From the NCBI RefSeq assembly GCF_016545825.1, contig NC_052620.1, forward strand, positions 9,362,001-9,426,000: DNA of 64,000 bases, in the 5' to 3' direction. Numbering within the stretch: the first letter of the stretch is position 1; each line of letters starts with the position of its first letter. The position numbers were made by a program, and so were the translations under genes. Positions 9,420 through 22,410 of this stretch are shown here, piece after piece. This DNA comes from Eucalyptus grandis (taxonomy: Eukaryota > Streptophyta > Magnoliopsida > Myrtales > Myrtaceae). Below the pieces are notes generated by a model that saw only the letters and a list, made by a program, of their open reading frames with translations, ran no database searches and was not told the DNA's origin.

Positions 9420-10990
9420 ACCATTGTCTAAAAATACGTGGTTATTACTTCTCTCTCTCGTTCACTTTTCACTTTCCCTCTCGCCCTTCTCACATGAAAG
9501 AAGGGCAACTCGCGAGACGTTGCTTGTAGCAAGTCACCCCAACGCATCTTGAGCTGCAGCCGTTGCATAGCGAGTCATGGCTATCGCAGCATCGTGAGTC
9601 ATAGCAGTAGCATGTCAACTCACAGAGGTCCTGTCCCCTCACTCATGGCCACCTTTCCCTCTCTAAATCTCAAATCTCAAAGATCCATAGGGCTAACGCG
9701 ATGATCGTCTGCACATCCAAACACCCCGGTGGGGTGGTCACATGCGTCAGACAATGGATTACCACCATTGAGCCGCGACAGCCGTGTAGTGATGACCAAC
9801 CACATTAAGGTTATAGCTTAAGAAACATTGACACCCTCTGACAGCTTTTGTCGTGTCAAACATTTCGATATGTCTAATCCTCTTTGACACTTGGCCAATA
9901 CGTATTGAAAAATCCGATATCTAGTTAACTCTCTCGACACTCTCTGACACGCAAATCGAGAATTTTGACATGATTTCAACACGTATGAGATCAATTTTAA
10001 AAATTTTCGATAAATGAAAAGTCAAAATTTAAATATGTAAATAAATACAAATTAAAATAATAATTAGGAAAAGAAGAAAAACATCATATTCTCTTTTCTT
10101 CCGACTCTCACTTCCCATAACACACGATTCACCTCCAAAATTTATTTTTTTCTCTTCTCTTCCGGCATGCTTTGACACATGAGTCCAAAATATGAATTGT
10201 TTTTATTTTCTTTACTCCAGGTTTTATGGATTATTGCAGTGGAGTTGAATTTTTCAAATTGAAATAATAATGATATTAATAAATGGTAAATTGATGTTTT
10301 AATCAAATTAATTTGATTAAAATAAATGTAAAAATGATAATTTATCATTTATATATAAAAATATACATTTAATATATAATGTGTCCCAACGTATCAGAAT
10401 TCTTTATTTTTTGAGAAACAACGTATCGGTGTGTCGTGTTGTGGCGTATTGTGTATTGCGTGTTGATATTGATACTACTTAGGTGATAGCTCACCACCTC
10501 TCTCTAACTATTTTGCTTTTATTTGTTTCTTTATTTTACTGACTTGGTGCCACCAGATATAATTGAACAAATCCTAAAATTACATGTAGACTCCGACGTC
10601 CAACTCAACATGCCAGGTGTCCAGCTCATCTTTCTGACGAGGTATTTTAGCAGGGGATACAAAGACTTAACAAAAAGAGTCCTTCCAATCCTTTATGTTA
10701 TTTCCAATATCTCCTGCGGGGTCACCGGTCCGATACAACTCGAATTTTGCAAGTTAGCTGTCAGCAACTAATCGAGCCTAGTTGGTCGGCTTTTTTGAAA
10801 TCTTAAGTTTGGGTAATATACGATATATAAATTTGATCATAAACTTAAAACACCGAATTAGAGTCACCGCAAATCGATTTGGAAAGCTTAAGTTGACTGG
10901 AAATCCAAATGCATATGTCAACGAAACAGGTGTACGAAACAGGTGTACGAAAACCTAGAAATCTTAAATCTTGTGGGTCTTAAACCCATG
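9420..10990. repeat. GH5 block A 3' flank: duplicated sequence with a MITE-like insert
   Basis: 9,425-9,830 (CTCTCTCTCGTTCA, then CCCTCTCGCCCTTCTCA and GCGAGACGTTGCTTGTAGC) matches 19,210-19,560, 21,840-22,030 and 33,890-34,210. 10,600-10,990 matches 19,580-19,910, 22,040-22,350 and 34,220-34,520. Between them, about 9,812-10,485 is an extra block rich in GACACG/CGACAC words with weakly inverted ends, probably a MITE absent from the other copies. The shared part includes a fossil Tat-type primer-binding site near 10,709-10,730. No gene is supported. Confidence 0.6.
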
Positions 10991-11040
10991 TATATCGTAT
11001 GGATTTTAAAATTTAGAGCCTAAAATAAATTGGTTCAATT

Positions 11041-11460
11041 TAGTGCCCATTTCCAACCCACTAGGCCTCAAAACTCTTTGTTCTCTCCCTCTTTGCTCTC
11101 CTTACCATTCTCTCTTCCTCCAACCTAGCTTGAGATGCCTCTAGCTTGCACCTCAACCTCTTGGTTGACGCTTCGAATTCTTCGATCCGCTTCACCGACT
11201 TGGCAATCTCGGTGTACTTGGAGCAAATCACACCATCCAGTAATAGGATAGGGACACCATCTCTCATACGAGCTCGTGCTCGAGGAGCTACTCATGCTCA
11301 CGGAAGTTCTCGAAAAAGCAAAGGAGCCTGAAGATGTCTGGCGCGCGCGCCTAGACCTGGACGAAGGACCGTAGGTAGCAGGCATCGAAGGAGCAGCCGA
11401 ATGCCGCCTTCTGGGAGGAGCTCTCGTCCAAGCTTAACGACGGCAATGATGGCTTTGACG
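11041..11460 (-). other. GC-richer segment with short unrecognised open frames
   Basis: Read on the minus strand, one frame gives a charged, coiled-coil-like stretch (KSVKRIEEFEASTKRLR, then ARLEEERMVRRAKRERTK) and another is serine-rich, with a stop between them. I do not recognise a family. It could be a worn coding remnant of a transposon. Confidence 0.25.
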
Positions 11461-11559
11461 GATCATTGGGGATCGAATTTTCTAGTCATTTGTGGCCATC
11501 TTCTCCCTCGAGCATGCATTTGACCAGGAGTAAACCTTTCCAGATTCTGTGTAAGTTCC

Positions 11560-12130
11560 AATTGGAACGTGAAACATAGAACACACCCATTGAAACACGT
11601 TCCTCATTTTCTAGAACCTACATTCTACCATGCTCACCTAGGAACTCGAAACCTATCCCATTATATGTTCCGGTGTCGATTCTAAAGACTACCTTAGTTC
11701 CACCTTTATCATTAATTGAACAATTGCAATGAGTTATCATATCTAATAGTCACCACTTGTTGCTACAAAAATATGAAATATTAATAAAGTAAAAAACTTA
11801 GTCATTAAATGTAAGCTCAAACTAATAGTTCTAGACTATATACTTATCATCGAACATCATAGAATACCATAGGATCATGTATAGACATAAACCAAGAAAA
11901 AAAAACTTATTTCATGTTTTAGGTTCCAAGTTTCAAGTTCCACCAATATAGAACTTGGAACCTACCCATTGAAATAGGTTATCCAATTTTTGGATCCTAG
12001 AACCTACTTTACATACCTTAGAACCTACCCATTGAAATACTAGGTTCTACCTTGAAACCATAGGAGTCCGGTCCTCAGATTATAGGTTCTACCTTGAAAC
12101 CATACTCATCCCTACGTTTGTCATCAGTTA
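11560..12130. repeat. Dispersed-repeat-like segment with internal repetition
   Basis: The phrases AACCTACCCATTGAAA and AGGTTCTACCTTGAAACCAT each occur at least twice between 11,940 and 12,115, and the segment ends CATACTCATCCCTA. This looks like a non-coding dispersed element, not a gene. Confidence 0.4.
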
Positions 12131-12250
12131 CTTTTATTGTTTGCTCGTGATTTCCATTACTCTCTCTCCCTCACCGTTGCTTTTTTGTTTTAATCATCTT
12201 TAGAAAGTTCCTCATCTTTGGTTCTCTTAAGCTGGAAAGTGGTATAGCTA

Positions 12251-12720
12251 GAATGAATTTATGGAGTTGATATTGTGTTTTAAACTTTCCCAAGTACTAA
12301 TAGTATCTAAATGAACTCAATTATAGGTAAATTAGATGATTTGGAAGCTCCATAAACCACAATATCAAGCATTTGACCCTAAAGGAGCCACACCTTCTTA
12401 GAAGAAAAATTTCTCTGTTTTAAATGAAGTTATGGCCCTCAACTTGTGCTCTAAACTTTCTCAAGTACGAATAGCATTGAAATAAACACAATTATAAGCA
12501 AATTAGACGGTTTGTAAACTAAAAAAACCACAAAATGAAGTATTTGACCCAAATGGAGCCAATATTTCTAAGAATAGGAAGTTCTTCTTTTGAATGAAGT
12601 TATGGCCCTCAACTTGTGCTTTACAATTTTTCAAATACTAATAACATATAAATAAACACAGCTATAGTTAAATTAGATACTTAAATACCACAAGATCAAG
12701 CATTTGAGAGCTTGTGCTAA
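12251..12720. repeat. 170-bp tandem repeat, nearly three copies
   Basis: Copies begin at 12,251, 12,421 and 12,591, exactly 170 bp apart, each with ATGAAGTTATGGCCCTCAAC-like and TTCTCAAGTAC-like words. Copies 2 and 3 are clearly closer to each other than to copy 1. The stretch 12,720-13,480 after it shows no convincing gene. Confidence 0.8.
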
Positions 12721-13722
12721 TTCTAATAGACAGTGGGGATGAGTGCTATGACGGTGCTATGTGTTACCTAGCGCCTCATGCTTGAAGGTTTCAAAGTCTT
12801 CGATTGAGCAATGTGTGTGTGTTGCTGAGGCTGTTCACAATTTGCAATGGAGGGTCTCTTTGTGGTTTGAAATTGAAGCAAAGGGGGCGAGGTTTGTGGA
12901 GGACGGAGTGTTGGGCGTTCAAGTTGGAGCGTTGGCTGGGGGCTGCAGAGGACAGAGGTGAGAAGTTGGGGCTCGTTGGGAGGGACGCTTTCGTGTACTC
13001 AGTGTTCTAGGCAATGGCCGAGGTGTAGCGGTAGTTTAGGGTGGTGCCAACGGTGAAGGAAGGGGCGGAATGCGCGATGGAAATCTCTTGAGATGTTTTT
13101 TTCTTTATTTTTAATATATTTTAGATGTGCTAAATACTTAATTGGTATAGCTAAACAAAAAAACTGAGTTACGTGGATGAATTGGGTTTGTGTTAGATCT
13201 ACGTTAAGTATGTGTCGTCTCAATTATATAGAAAATAAATGAGTCAATGCAAGTTAAATGGATAAAATTTAAGTTGAACCCATTTATATAACCCATCTAA
13301 TTCACCTATTTACCGCCTCTAATGATGCGTGCAATAGATTAGCATAAAAAAACCAAAAGAAGGTCACGGACTGGTGCTGGCGTTCTTTCTGACGGACTGG
13401 TTCTGGCGTTCTTTCGATCACCACTAAAAAAATATAAGGAAAATTTTAACTCGGAAAAAAAAAAAAAAAAGTAAAGAGGCATTTGAACATGACATGATCT
13501 TTCCCCTAGAAACCGACTTCAGAAACGAGAAAAGAACCGAACTTTTTATGGAAGAATGTGTCACGTTTTCCACCGCAGCAGTCACTTTCAATCTTTATTG
13601 GAAGGTGATAAAAAGGAATGCAGTGGAAGCATGCTCAAGTCCAGTTTTATTTAATTCTATTATTGTCACCATAATGGCAACTTTTGATGACACATACATC
13701 CCGCAGACAAGCTCCGAAACCT

Positions 13723-13728
13723 TTTATT
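13723..13728 (-). promoter_or_regulatory. Poly(A) signal of the GH5 gene
   Basis: AATAAA on the minus strand about 58 bases beyond the TGA stop at 13,786. Confidence 0.5.
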
Positions 13729-13785
13729 CTTAGTACTCATGATGACATGACTCGCTTGATGAGCATGACGAACTACGGAACAGAA

Positions 13786-16700
13786 TCAAGCTACGATCTT
13801 TATAAGACCGTCTTCAATCATCTGTTCGAGACTCCAGGTATCGTAGTGGCACTTATAAGACCGATACGCCCACCCGAAAGTGGCCTGCCTGTACACGTCT
13901 TGCTGGGCCTTGGCGAATCTCCCCGAATCCTCCTTTGTTGCCCCATCGAAGTCCAATGCGGAGGTCCATTCCCCTGCAAAACCCATTTTAGCTCACAAAG
14001 ATCATAACATGTGTGTGCTCTCCCGTGCACGCGTCGTGTTTGTCTGTGTGTTCTATATAAACATGCTCTTGTTGCTTTCCGACTACAGGCTAGGACTCAC
14101 CAACAAAGCTCAAGGGGCCCCTTTTTTGGGTTATTTTGCTCAGATCATTCTCTCTATCGACATAGATGTAGCCAATGTTCTGCTGCAGATTCCACTGCTT
14201 AAACTTCGGATCGTAGAGGTTGTAGTAATGTACATCGATAACCACTCGGCTCAAGCCTCTCACAAATTGAAAGAGCTCTAGTGGGTCTGCTGGTCCCAAC
14301 CGGTTGGACAGGATCACATAAGCATCCATAGTGTACCTCCTCACAGCCTCATAACCTAACCGGTAGTAATCAATAAGATCATTCAACTTGACATCTGGGG
14401 CTCGAGGCTCGTTCATCAGCTCAATTGCGACCAATGCTGAGCGGTTGCAATATCTACTTGACATTCACAAGTGAGCATGCTTTAGAAAACCAAATTAGAT
14501 AAGATCTAGCATGTTAACATCAACAGCACTGAATCCAACTCATCGAAATACTAATGAGATATATGTCGTGAGTGATATGTCCAAAGTGAGAATTCATTTC
14601 CCAGACCTTGCTGCCAGGAATTCTATAACTTTCACAGTCTCCTGAATGTAAGAGTCACCCCATTCCACAAATCCATCCCTCGTCGCACTATGAGATTCGG
14701 CGTTTTGCGACCCTGGAGCAGCATGGAGATCAACTATTACCTTCATACGATAATTCCTGCGAAAGGAGTATTCAATTATTCAAGGTTAGACTCATAGGAT
14801 TCTCTCAGTTTCGATCACTACCGATCCAATTTTCTATCAGAGTTATTTTTATAAGATGTAAAGGATTAAAAAGTTGCTTACTCTGCCCATGTAAAAGCCA
14901 TGTCCAGTGCATACAGCGAGCCTCCCACAAAAGGCTTCGGCGGTGTTGGATCATATGCAATCCACCATCCTACCGGAATCCTCACGGCAGTTACATTATT
15001 GGTCGCCATAAATCGGAAGTCCTGCTCGGTAACGTAATTATTCCAATGATCCTGCAGAGCACATTTGAAAATAGGTCTACTTAGTCTCTGTATCCTTTAC
15101 ATGCTTTCTGTGCGACTTATCAATTAAGAATTACCCGTAAGAGTTGTGGGGCAGTACTGGGGCCATAGCCATTTGTTATCTGGTATTCGCCTTGTAAGCC
15201 ACCAACAATGTTTATATCGAAGATGGACGGGTCATTATCATTCCAATTCGTATCTCCATTATAATCTGCTGTCACTGATGTCGGTGTTTTTGCCTGATCA
15301 TCCATACAACGTTAGAAATTTTTTTTACATCAATCGATGTGACTGTATCCGTTTAACAATCGAGGAGTATGGCGATTTCTTCTATTATATTTAGTTGGGG
15401 ATTTTGGATGACCGAATGGAAATGCTTTTGTAGTCCAAAAGTTCATTTTGATTAAAGAGTAAAGTAATGTTGTCGCTGAAATGACTGTTTTTTTTGCTTT
15501 TCCATGACAGCTTTTCATTGCAAAAGGTGGATATATTATCTGCAGAAGATAGTATATTCGTCCTATTGCATGAAGTGCTGCTGACGTTTATCAAACAAAC
15601 CAGGGGTGTCCATCACGTACTCGTAGCGTCAACAAAGTACAGAATGTGCCCATGTAACATGCTGGAAAGTCTTAGAATAGTATATGCCAACACGAGTGCC
15701 ATGTGATAGTTTGGTAGAAACACCATGTACTGCTGTTCATATGACATTGTTTCTTATGTTGGTCATGTTTGTCAAAGTTTATTCGGGTCTTTGTCTAACA
15801 TTAGAGTAATAGGTGCAATAAATCAGCAACAGATAGCTTCATGTAATTTATGCGCCTTATGATGTACGCAAGGACTTCTACGTCTTGTGCTGTTCGGCAC
15901 AACAACGTAGTCCTGCAAAAATTTTACTGTCGGAGTGAAGATATTGTCAACCACGGGATGAGAAATCACCCTCAACCGTCAAATCGAAAACCACGGAATG
16001 AGTACAATACTACAAAATAGTATAATTTACATATAGCACTTACTTAAATCTCATAATTTTTTTTTACTCACTTTAGTGCTACATCAATGTAAAAACAATC
16101 ATTTGAGCATCATTTCCGACAAATCGTCCTAGGTATATTTTGTTTTCAATTTGCCATTCAAACGTGGAATTTTAAAATAAATTGAAGTTCAACATGGAAA
16201 TTTTTATCTAGTATGGCAAGAGTATCATAAGAGTCATCCTTTCTTAATTTTTCTTTCAAACTTCCTCTTCTTGTCAGTTAATCACTTTTTAAAAAATTAA
16301 TGAATCTAAATGTTCACTTCAAAAAATTTATGGCACTCTGACTTTAGCTTTCCCACACATCATGTTGAATGATATATTATAAATTAATGTAAGGTTGACT
16401 TTTTTGGTGAAGCAAATCGCTCATGACACTCAAGTAATTGATTTTTCAAATTAGTCATACTTAAGTGAGCGAAAAAAAATTATGTCAATCAAATAAGCAA
16501 CATACAATATTTATGACATATCTAGTGAACTTACCCTTAAAAATCACTCATTGTTAATCATTGTATGGGCCATGACGCAATGGTTGTGCAACCCTCGGCA
16601 ACAAAGAATGAGCCATGTACGCCATAATACAATGGGGACTGTAGAAGTCATATAGAAGCTGGAATAGCGGGGATTACCTGGAGAAACAACCCATTAGATG

Positions 16701-18179
16701 CTTGGAGTCGCACTCGATTGGGACGGTTCGGGTTCCTTATAATTTCAAAAGTTTCCGAGGCACTCGGAGTACCATAAACTTCTGCAATCACTATTTTTTT
16801 GTCTTTCAATCCAACGAAATTCTTGTTGAAAGCTCTGATGTTGAATTTAGTGTCGGAAATCCTCCACAGCTGCACCATAGAAAGGGCAAAAATTAAGGAT
16901 GGCATGTGAATCTTTTCAGCTTGTCTATGTGGGGGTGTGATTCATATTTCTCATCGACGAGAAGGCAAGGAGTCCCACTCCCTGGTGAGTGGGCGGAGGT
17001 CCGAGGGCTGTCCCAAAGGGGACATGGGGCAGCAGCCCAGCAACTTTAAAAGACTTTTATAGTTTGGATTATATTAGGGCTACATCATGACCTTTTACCT
17101 TTTTGTTACAACTCTCAATTATAAAAGAAATATATTATATATAAACAATAGCTATTAATGAGCACAAACTCAAATTACCAACAGGGTAAATCATAATAAA
17201 TATTATATCTCGATTTCTCTTTCTTGCTTTTACTCTCTATTTCATTGTATTTATGCAACCTAATAGTTTGTAAGTTGATAGTTGATTATTGAAGATAGAA
17301 AGCCATACCCTGAAAGTTTCCCAGCCAGCGGCCCGGTCGCGATTGATGACTATGTTGGCGCCTTCAGCGCACAGGAATTTTTTCAGCTGCGTCGACTTGA
17401 ACTGCACTTGAGCCCCATCCTACCATTGGACTGGTTAATCTCAGTGAAAGAGTGAAGTACTATTTTGATAGACCAAACGAAAAACAGTATATATCCTCAT
17501 CTTGAGGGGATTAATAGAGTTCATATTACAAGTCAAATTAAGATCAAGTCCATATTTATGTATGTCAGAGATCTAGCAATATAAGAAAAGCAATGTTCGA
17601 TTAGAAACTAAGTTCTGGGACATTCGGGTATCTTAATTTGAGCAAATTGTAGTACTAGTCTCGTGTTAGAATCATGTACTAAATTGTACTAGTCTGATGT
17701 TGGAATCATGTACTAACACACATAGACATGCCAAATAGAATCTGCATGTATAATTGCACCGTTGTTTTGTACTCTTATGGTTTTGAAACGTCCTACACAT
17801 TCAAGCAACAATCACAGTTCATTCATATGTCATATTGGACTTGAGAAGAAACTTTGTGATCACCCGATAATACTAATTGTGAAACTGTAATATAAGAGTG
17901 TGTTAGAGAAAGTGAAATGTACAATTTTATGTACATAACATAATAACAATTCAGAGGATCATAGATACTTTTATCTTATTATCTTTAAGTACCTACCAAG
18001 AGCTGTCCAATGAGCCCATCGAACCGAGAAGGCATCATCCACCCCTCAGTGACGAGCCAATTTCCGAGGTTGATAGCCCTGAGAGGCAAGTTGAAGTCGG
18101 CGGTCTGGGCGAGGATCGAGGGAAGGAACACAAAGAGTGAACAAAGCAGCACGAGTGGATGGTGACGACAGTGTGCCAT
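13786..18179 (-). CDS. GH5 glucan 1,3-beta-glucosidase-like enzyme with fascin-like domain, eight exons (copy A, intact)
   Basis: Exons (minus strand): 18,179-17,997; 17,419-17,309; 16,869-16,678; 15,293-15,135; 15,051-14,882; 14,756-14,607; 14,456-14,101; 13,973-13,786. All introns are GT-AG and phases match, giving 502 codons plus TGA. Residues 1-24 are a signal peptide ending SILA. NLGNWLVTEGWM (38-49) is the family hallmark. Exons 2-3 (about 62-165) encode the fascin-like insert seen in plant GH5 enzymes such as rice GH5BG. The catalytic domain follows with VRIPVGWW, DLHAAPGSQN, the acid/base Glu338 in LMNEP, a VHYYN motif, and the nucleophile Glu442 in FVGEWTSALDF. It should hydrolyse beta-glucans or related glucosides in the secretory pathway or cell wall; the exact substrate is unknown. 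Four broken relatives lie to the right in the array. Confidence 0.93.
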
Positions 18180-18243
18180 TTCTGGCTCTCTTCGTTGCTG
18201 TCAGATTAAATGAGACACAGAGAGATAGAGGAAGAGCCAACAC

Positions 18244-18250
18244 ATTTATA
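18244..18250 (-). promoter_or_regulatory. TATA box of the GH5 gene
   Basis: TATAAAT reads on the minus strand about 65-70 bp upstream of the ATG at 18,179. Upstream lie two adjacent TTGAC words (18,297-18,306, W-box core), a 10-bp palindrome GTCTTAAGAC (18,266-18,275) and a 12-bp direct repeat CGCATTTGAGAG (18,306-18,317 and 18,348-18,359). WRKY control is possible but inferred. Confidence 0.6.
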
Positions 18251-18749
18251 GACCGGCAGAGAAAAGTCTTAAGACTAAGAAGGCTTCGGTGGGATGTTGA
18301 CTTGACGCATTTGAGAGGAGTCCAGGCTTTGGTGTTTGTTAACTGAACGCATTTGAGAGTAGTGCAGTTGGGGATAGCCTTTATGCCAAACGCACTCGAA
18401 ACACCAAGTTGGGTAAGAAATATCTGGGCCTGTAGACTGTGTAGACCAAATCATATGGACCGTCAATCACATAGGCTCCAAGATAGGACTCATATGATTA
18501 ATAATTCTGATGATATATGTACATATGATTTATAAATCATGTAATAACTTCTCTTTTTCTTGTCATATTATCTAGAGACACAAGTGTAAGACCCGGCTAC
18601 CTTCACAAAACACCTTGCTAGATCTATCAATGGGTTAAATCAAGACCTATCTATGCAAATGGCCTAGATCTAAAGTAGTTTGCATAGAGCTGATGAGATT
18701 CAAATAAATGATTTTTAGTTCTTCCAGCTGAAAATCATCCAACACTCCA

Positions 18750-20400
18750 AGTCTAATTTGATTCCAATTAGTAAGAGGGATCTTGAACAGATCTACTAAT
18801 TGTTTGATTCTTGTTAGTAACAAGGATCTTGAACAAAAAAAAAAAAAAAATTATAGAAGCCAAAAGAGAGCATCCTGAGCAATTGCTGTGCGGTTATTGT
18901 TGTTTAGTATGGGACATGGACACTTCTAAAAAGCTGAAGCCCAAAAGTTATTGCATAGTCATACTACGTGGATTAATATCATTTGAATTGTCACAAACAC
19001 TATGACAAAGGGCGATTTTAGTCTCTTTGCTCAAAAAGCTACAGTACACTGTATATGGTAAAAAAAATTCAAAAAAAGGGTAATATGGTAGGTAGTTCAT
19101 ATATTTTTTACAAAGATTTTCCGACGGAGACTTAGTGACAGATAGACATTTTGCTGACTTGGAATTTTTTTCTTCCAAACCAACGTTGACTCGTAACATT
19201 GGAGGCCTGGAAAACTTCTAATCTTTCTCTCTCGTTCAACTTTTACTTTCCCTCTCGCCCTTCTCAGATGTAAGAGATTACCTCGCGAGGCGTTGCTTCT
19301 GGCAATTCGCCGCAGTTGCATCTTGGGCCATGGCCATTGCGTAGTGGCTATAGCGTCGTGAGTCATAGCTGTCGCATCTGAACTCACGGTTGTCCCGGCC
19401 CCTCAATCATGGCCAGCTTTCGCTCTCTAGCTCTCAGATCTCAGAGAACCGGAGGGTCAACACAGTGTTCGGCTGCGCATCCAACCACTCTGGTGGGCTG
19501 GTCACATGCATCAGACTATAGATTGCCACCGTTGAGGCAGCGACTACCATGAGGTGGTGACCAGCCTCAACTTGGTTGCCATGGATACGAAGACTTAACC
19601 AAAAGAGTAACCTCTTATGTTATTTCCAACATCTCTTGTGGAGTCGCTGGTCAGCAATACCTCAAACTTTGCAAGTTAGGGGTCACTAGCAAGTAGCGTC
19701 CGGTTTTTATGGTTTTTCCAAATCTTAGGTTCGGATAATAAATAAAAAATTAATACACCAAGTTAGTGTTACCACCAATCGATTCGGAAAATTTATGTCA
19801 GTTGGAAATCTAAATAAACGCGGGAAGGAAACTGGTGTACGAAAACTTAGAAGTCTTAAGTCAGGGACTCAGTTTTGTGTGGGATAGATTAGAATGCAAA
19901 ACCTAAAAATCTTAAGTGGGGACTAAAACTACCCATGGATGGATTAGCATTCCGCCAGGTTCTTTTACTTTAAAATATAAGGATAAAAAAAAAAAAAAAA
20001 AAGTAAACTCGTGACTTTGATTTTTTTTTTTTTTAGATGGGGGGACTAATGTTCTAATTTTCTAACTAAATATGATTTTGAACATGACATGGCCTTATCT
20101 TTTCCCCAAGAAAGGGACGTCAGCATTGAGAGAGAAAATTGAACTGTTAATAGGTTAATGTGCTCGTTTTCACCACAAAATAGGCTAATCAATCACGTTA
20201 ATCTTTTCTGGAAGGTAATAAAGTAGGAATGTAGTGGAAGTATGCTCAAGTTCAATTTTATTTGATTCGATTATTATCACCATAATTTCAACTTTTGATG
20301 ATACACACATTCCGTAAGCCCACTAGAAACCCTTTGTCTTAGTATTCATGATGACATGACCCGCTTGATGAGAGTGAGGGCCTATAGAGTGGAGTGAAGC
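18750..20400. repeat. GH5 block B duplicated flank
   Basis: The region is collinear with 21,410-23,460 and 33,055-34,640: AGCTGAAGCCCAAAAGTTAT and the TCATACTACGTGGATTAATA stretch, then TTTCCGACGGAGACTTAG, then the CTCTCGCCCTTCTCAGATG stretch, then the fossil primer-site segment (19,631-19,650), then the sequence just 3' of the GH5 last exon. It lacks the MITEs found in blocks C and D, so it serves as their empty site. No gene is supported in it. Confidence 0.75.
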
Positions 20401-20403
20401 TAA

Positions 20404-20582
20404 GTTTGTATAAGACCGCCTTGAATCATCTGTTTGAGATTTCAGGTATCGTGCTGGCACTTATAGGACCAATACGCCCATCCAAAAGTGGCCCGCCCAT
20501 ACACATCTTTCTGAGCCATGGAAAATCTCCACGAATCCTCCTTTGTTGCCCCCATTGAAGTCCAGTGCCGAGGTCCGATCCC
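20404..20582 (-). pseudogene. GH5 copy B: last-exon remnant
   Basis: It aligns with exon 8 of copy A, including ATTTGGATGGGCG-like sequence. Just after the splice acceptor one base is lost and the GEW motif carrying the catalytic nucleophile is altered. A later extra G in a G-run restores the frame. No other exons remain: unrelated sequence (20,700-21,400, no gene seen) follows where exon 7 should be. Confidence 0.8.
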
Positions 20583-22410
20583 TGCGAAACCCATTTTTGC
20601 TCATGACGGTCATGACATGGATCTGCCCTCGTGTGCCCATTGTGTGTACTCATGTATTCTACGTAAGGATGTTCATGCTGCTTTCCGACCACAATGATAG
20701 GTTATTATTTGTCTTTTAAAAATGAGTAACTGGTAGAGTTATTCAAAGGAGAGATGACAGACACATTCTAAAGACATATGAAGAGGCATCAAGAGCTCTT
20801 GGCATGTCAATGCTAGCCGAGGATCGTGGCTAAGTGCACCGAACGTGGTGGAGTGCATCGATCCTAGCTGAGGCATCATGCCCGCTCTTTGGCTAGGATT
20901 AGGTGAGAAATGGATTTGTGACATGCGATTAAAATTTTGATACTTTCGGAAAATTGCATTTTGCAGGGGCTTGCTGGCCCTCACCGGCCATGGGCAAGGT
21001 GGCTCTCACCGGCCACAGGAGAGGCCTGCAACCCTTGCTAGCGGCCAGCAAGCTCAAAGAGAAGAATCTCAAAGATTCTGTAGTACCACAGCCTACTATT
21101 TTAAAGATCCAGAGCTACGAAATTACTCCTTTCATTGTGGGGTGACAGTGAAATCGTACCACTCAAGTCTTTTTCATGCTTTTCTCGGAGGTCTAGAGAA
21201 AGCTACAATCATTAGGACAAAAAAAAGAAAAAAGAAAAAAAGAAAGGATCTTGAAGAATTCCCAATAAATTTGTTGATTTATTCTGAAAGCAAGTGATTC
21301 TTCATCTCCTTTTTCACATTATGTGAACAGCAGGGACATTGAGGAATCAAATCATTAGATTATAGATAATAAGTTCATAACCCTGGCCCATTCCCATTTT
21401 GCGCGGAACAGATTTATTAATGCTTTGTTTCAAGTTAGTAAGAGGGATATTGAACAAAGAAATAGATTCTAGAAACTAGAAAAATGTATATTAGACAATG
21501 TTATGTGGTTATTATCGTTTGGTACGGGACATGGACGCTATTAGAAAGCTAAAGGCCAAAAGTTGGGATCATGTTAGGAAGCTGAAGGCCAAAAGTTATG
21601 GCATGGTCATACGACGTGGATTAATATCATTTGAATTGTCACAGGCACTATGACTAAAGGCGATTTTAGTCTCTTTGCCCAAAAAGCTACAGCACACCGT
21701 GCATGGTGGAAAAAAACTAAAAAGGGATAATATACATTTTTTCCGATGGAGACTTAGATAAACGTTTTGCCGACTTGGAAATTTTTTCTTCCAAACCAAC
21801 GTTGACCATCACAATGGAGGTCTATAAACCCTTCTAATCATTCTTTCTCGTTTCAATTTTTACTTTCCCTCTGGCCCTTCTCATATGTAAAAGGGTACCT
21901 CACAGGACATTGCTTTTGGCAAGTCGTCGTAGTCACTCTGCTGGGGTGGTCACATGCGTAATACGATAGATTGCCACCGTTGAGGCGGCGACCGCCATGA
22001 GGCGGCGAACAACCTCAGCTTGGTTGCCATGGATACGAAGACTTAATCAAAATAGGCCTTTGAACCTGTTATCTTATTTCCAACATCTCCCTTGGAGTCG
22101 CTAGTCAGTAACAACTCGAAGTTTGCAAGTTAGGGGTCCCCAACTAATAGCGCCTGATTCTTAGGTCAATTGGAAATTAAAATACCAAATTAGAGTTACC
22201 ACCAATCGATTTGGAAAACTTATGTCAATTGGAAATCTATGAAAAAAAAATGTGGGAAGGAAACTGTTGTATGAAAACTTATCTTTATGTCGGGGACTCG
22301 ATTGTGCACGAGACATTTATCTTGCAAAACCTAAAAATCTTAAGTTGGGGACCTTGACTCCTGATGGGATGGATTAGCAATTTGCAAGATTCCTTCACTT
22401 AAAAAATATA

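Noticed and set aside
10523..10771. 82-codon plus-strand frame
   Set aside because: It lies in the duplicated GH5 flank, and the matching stretches in blocks B, C and D are not open, so it is unlikely to be a gene.
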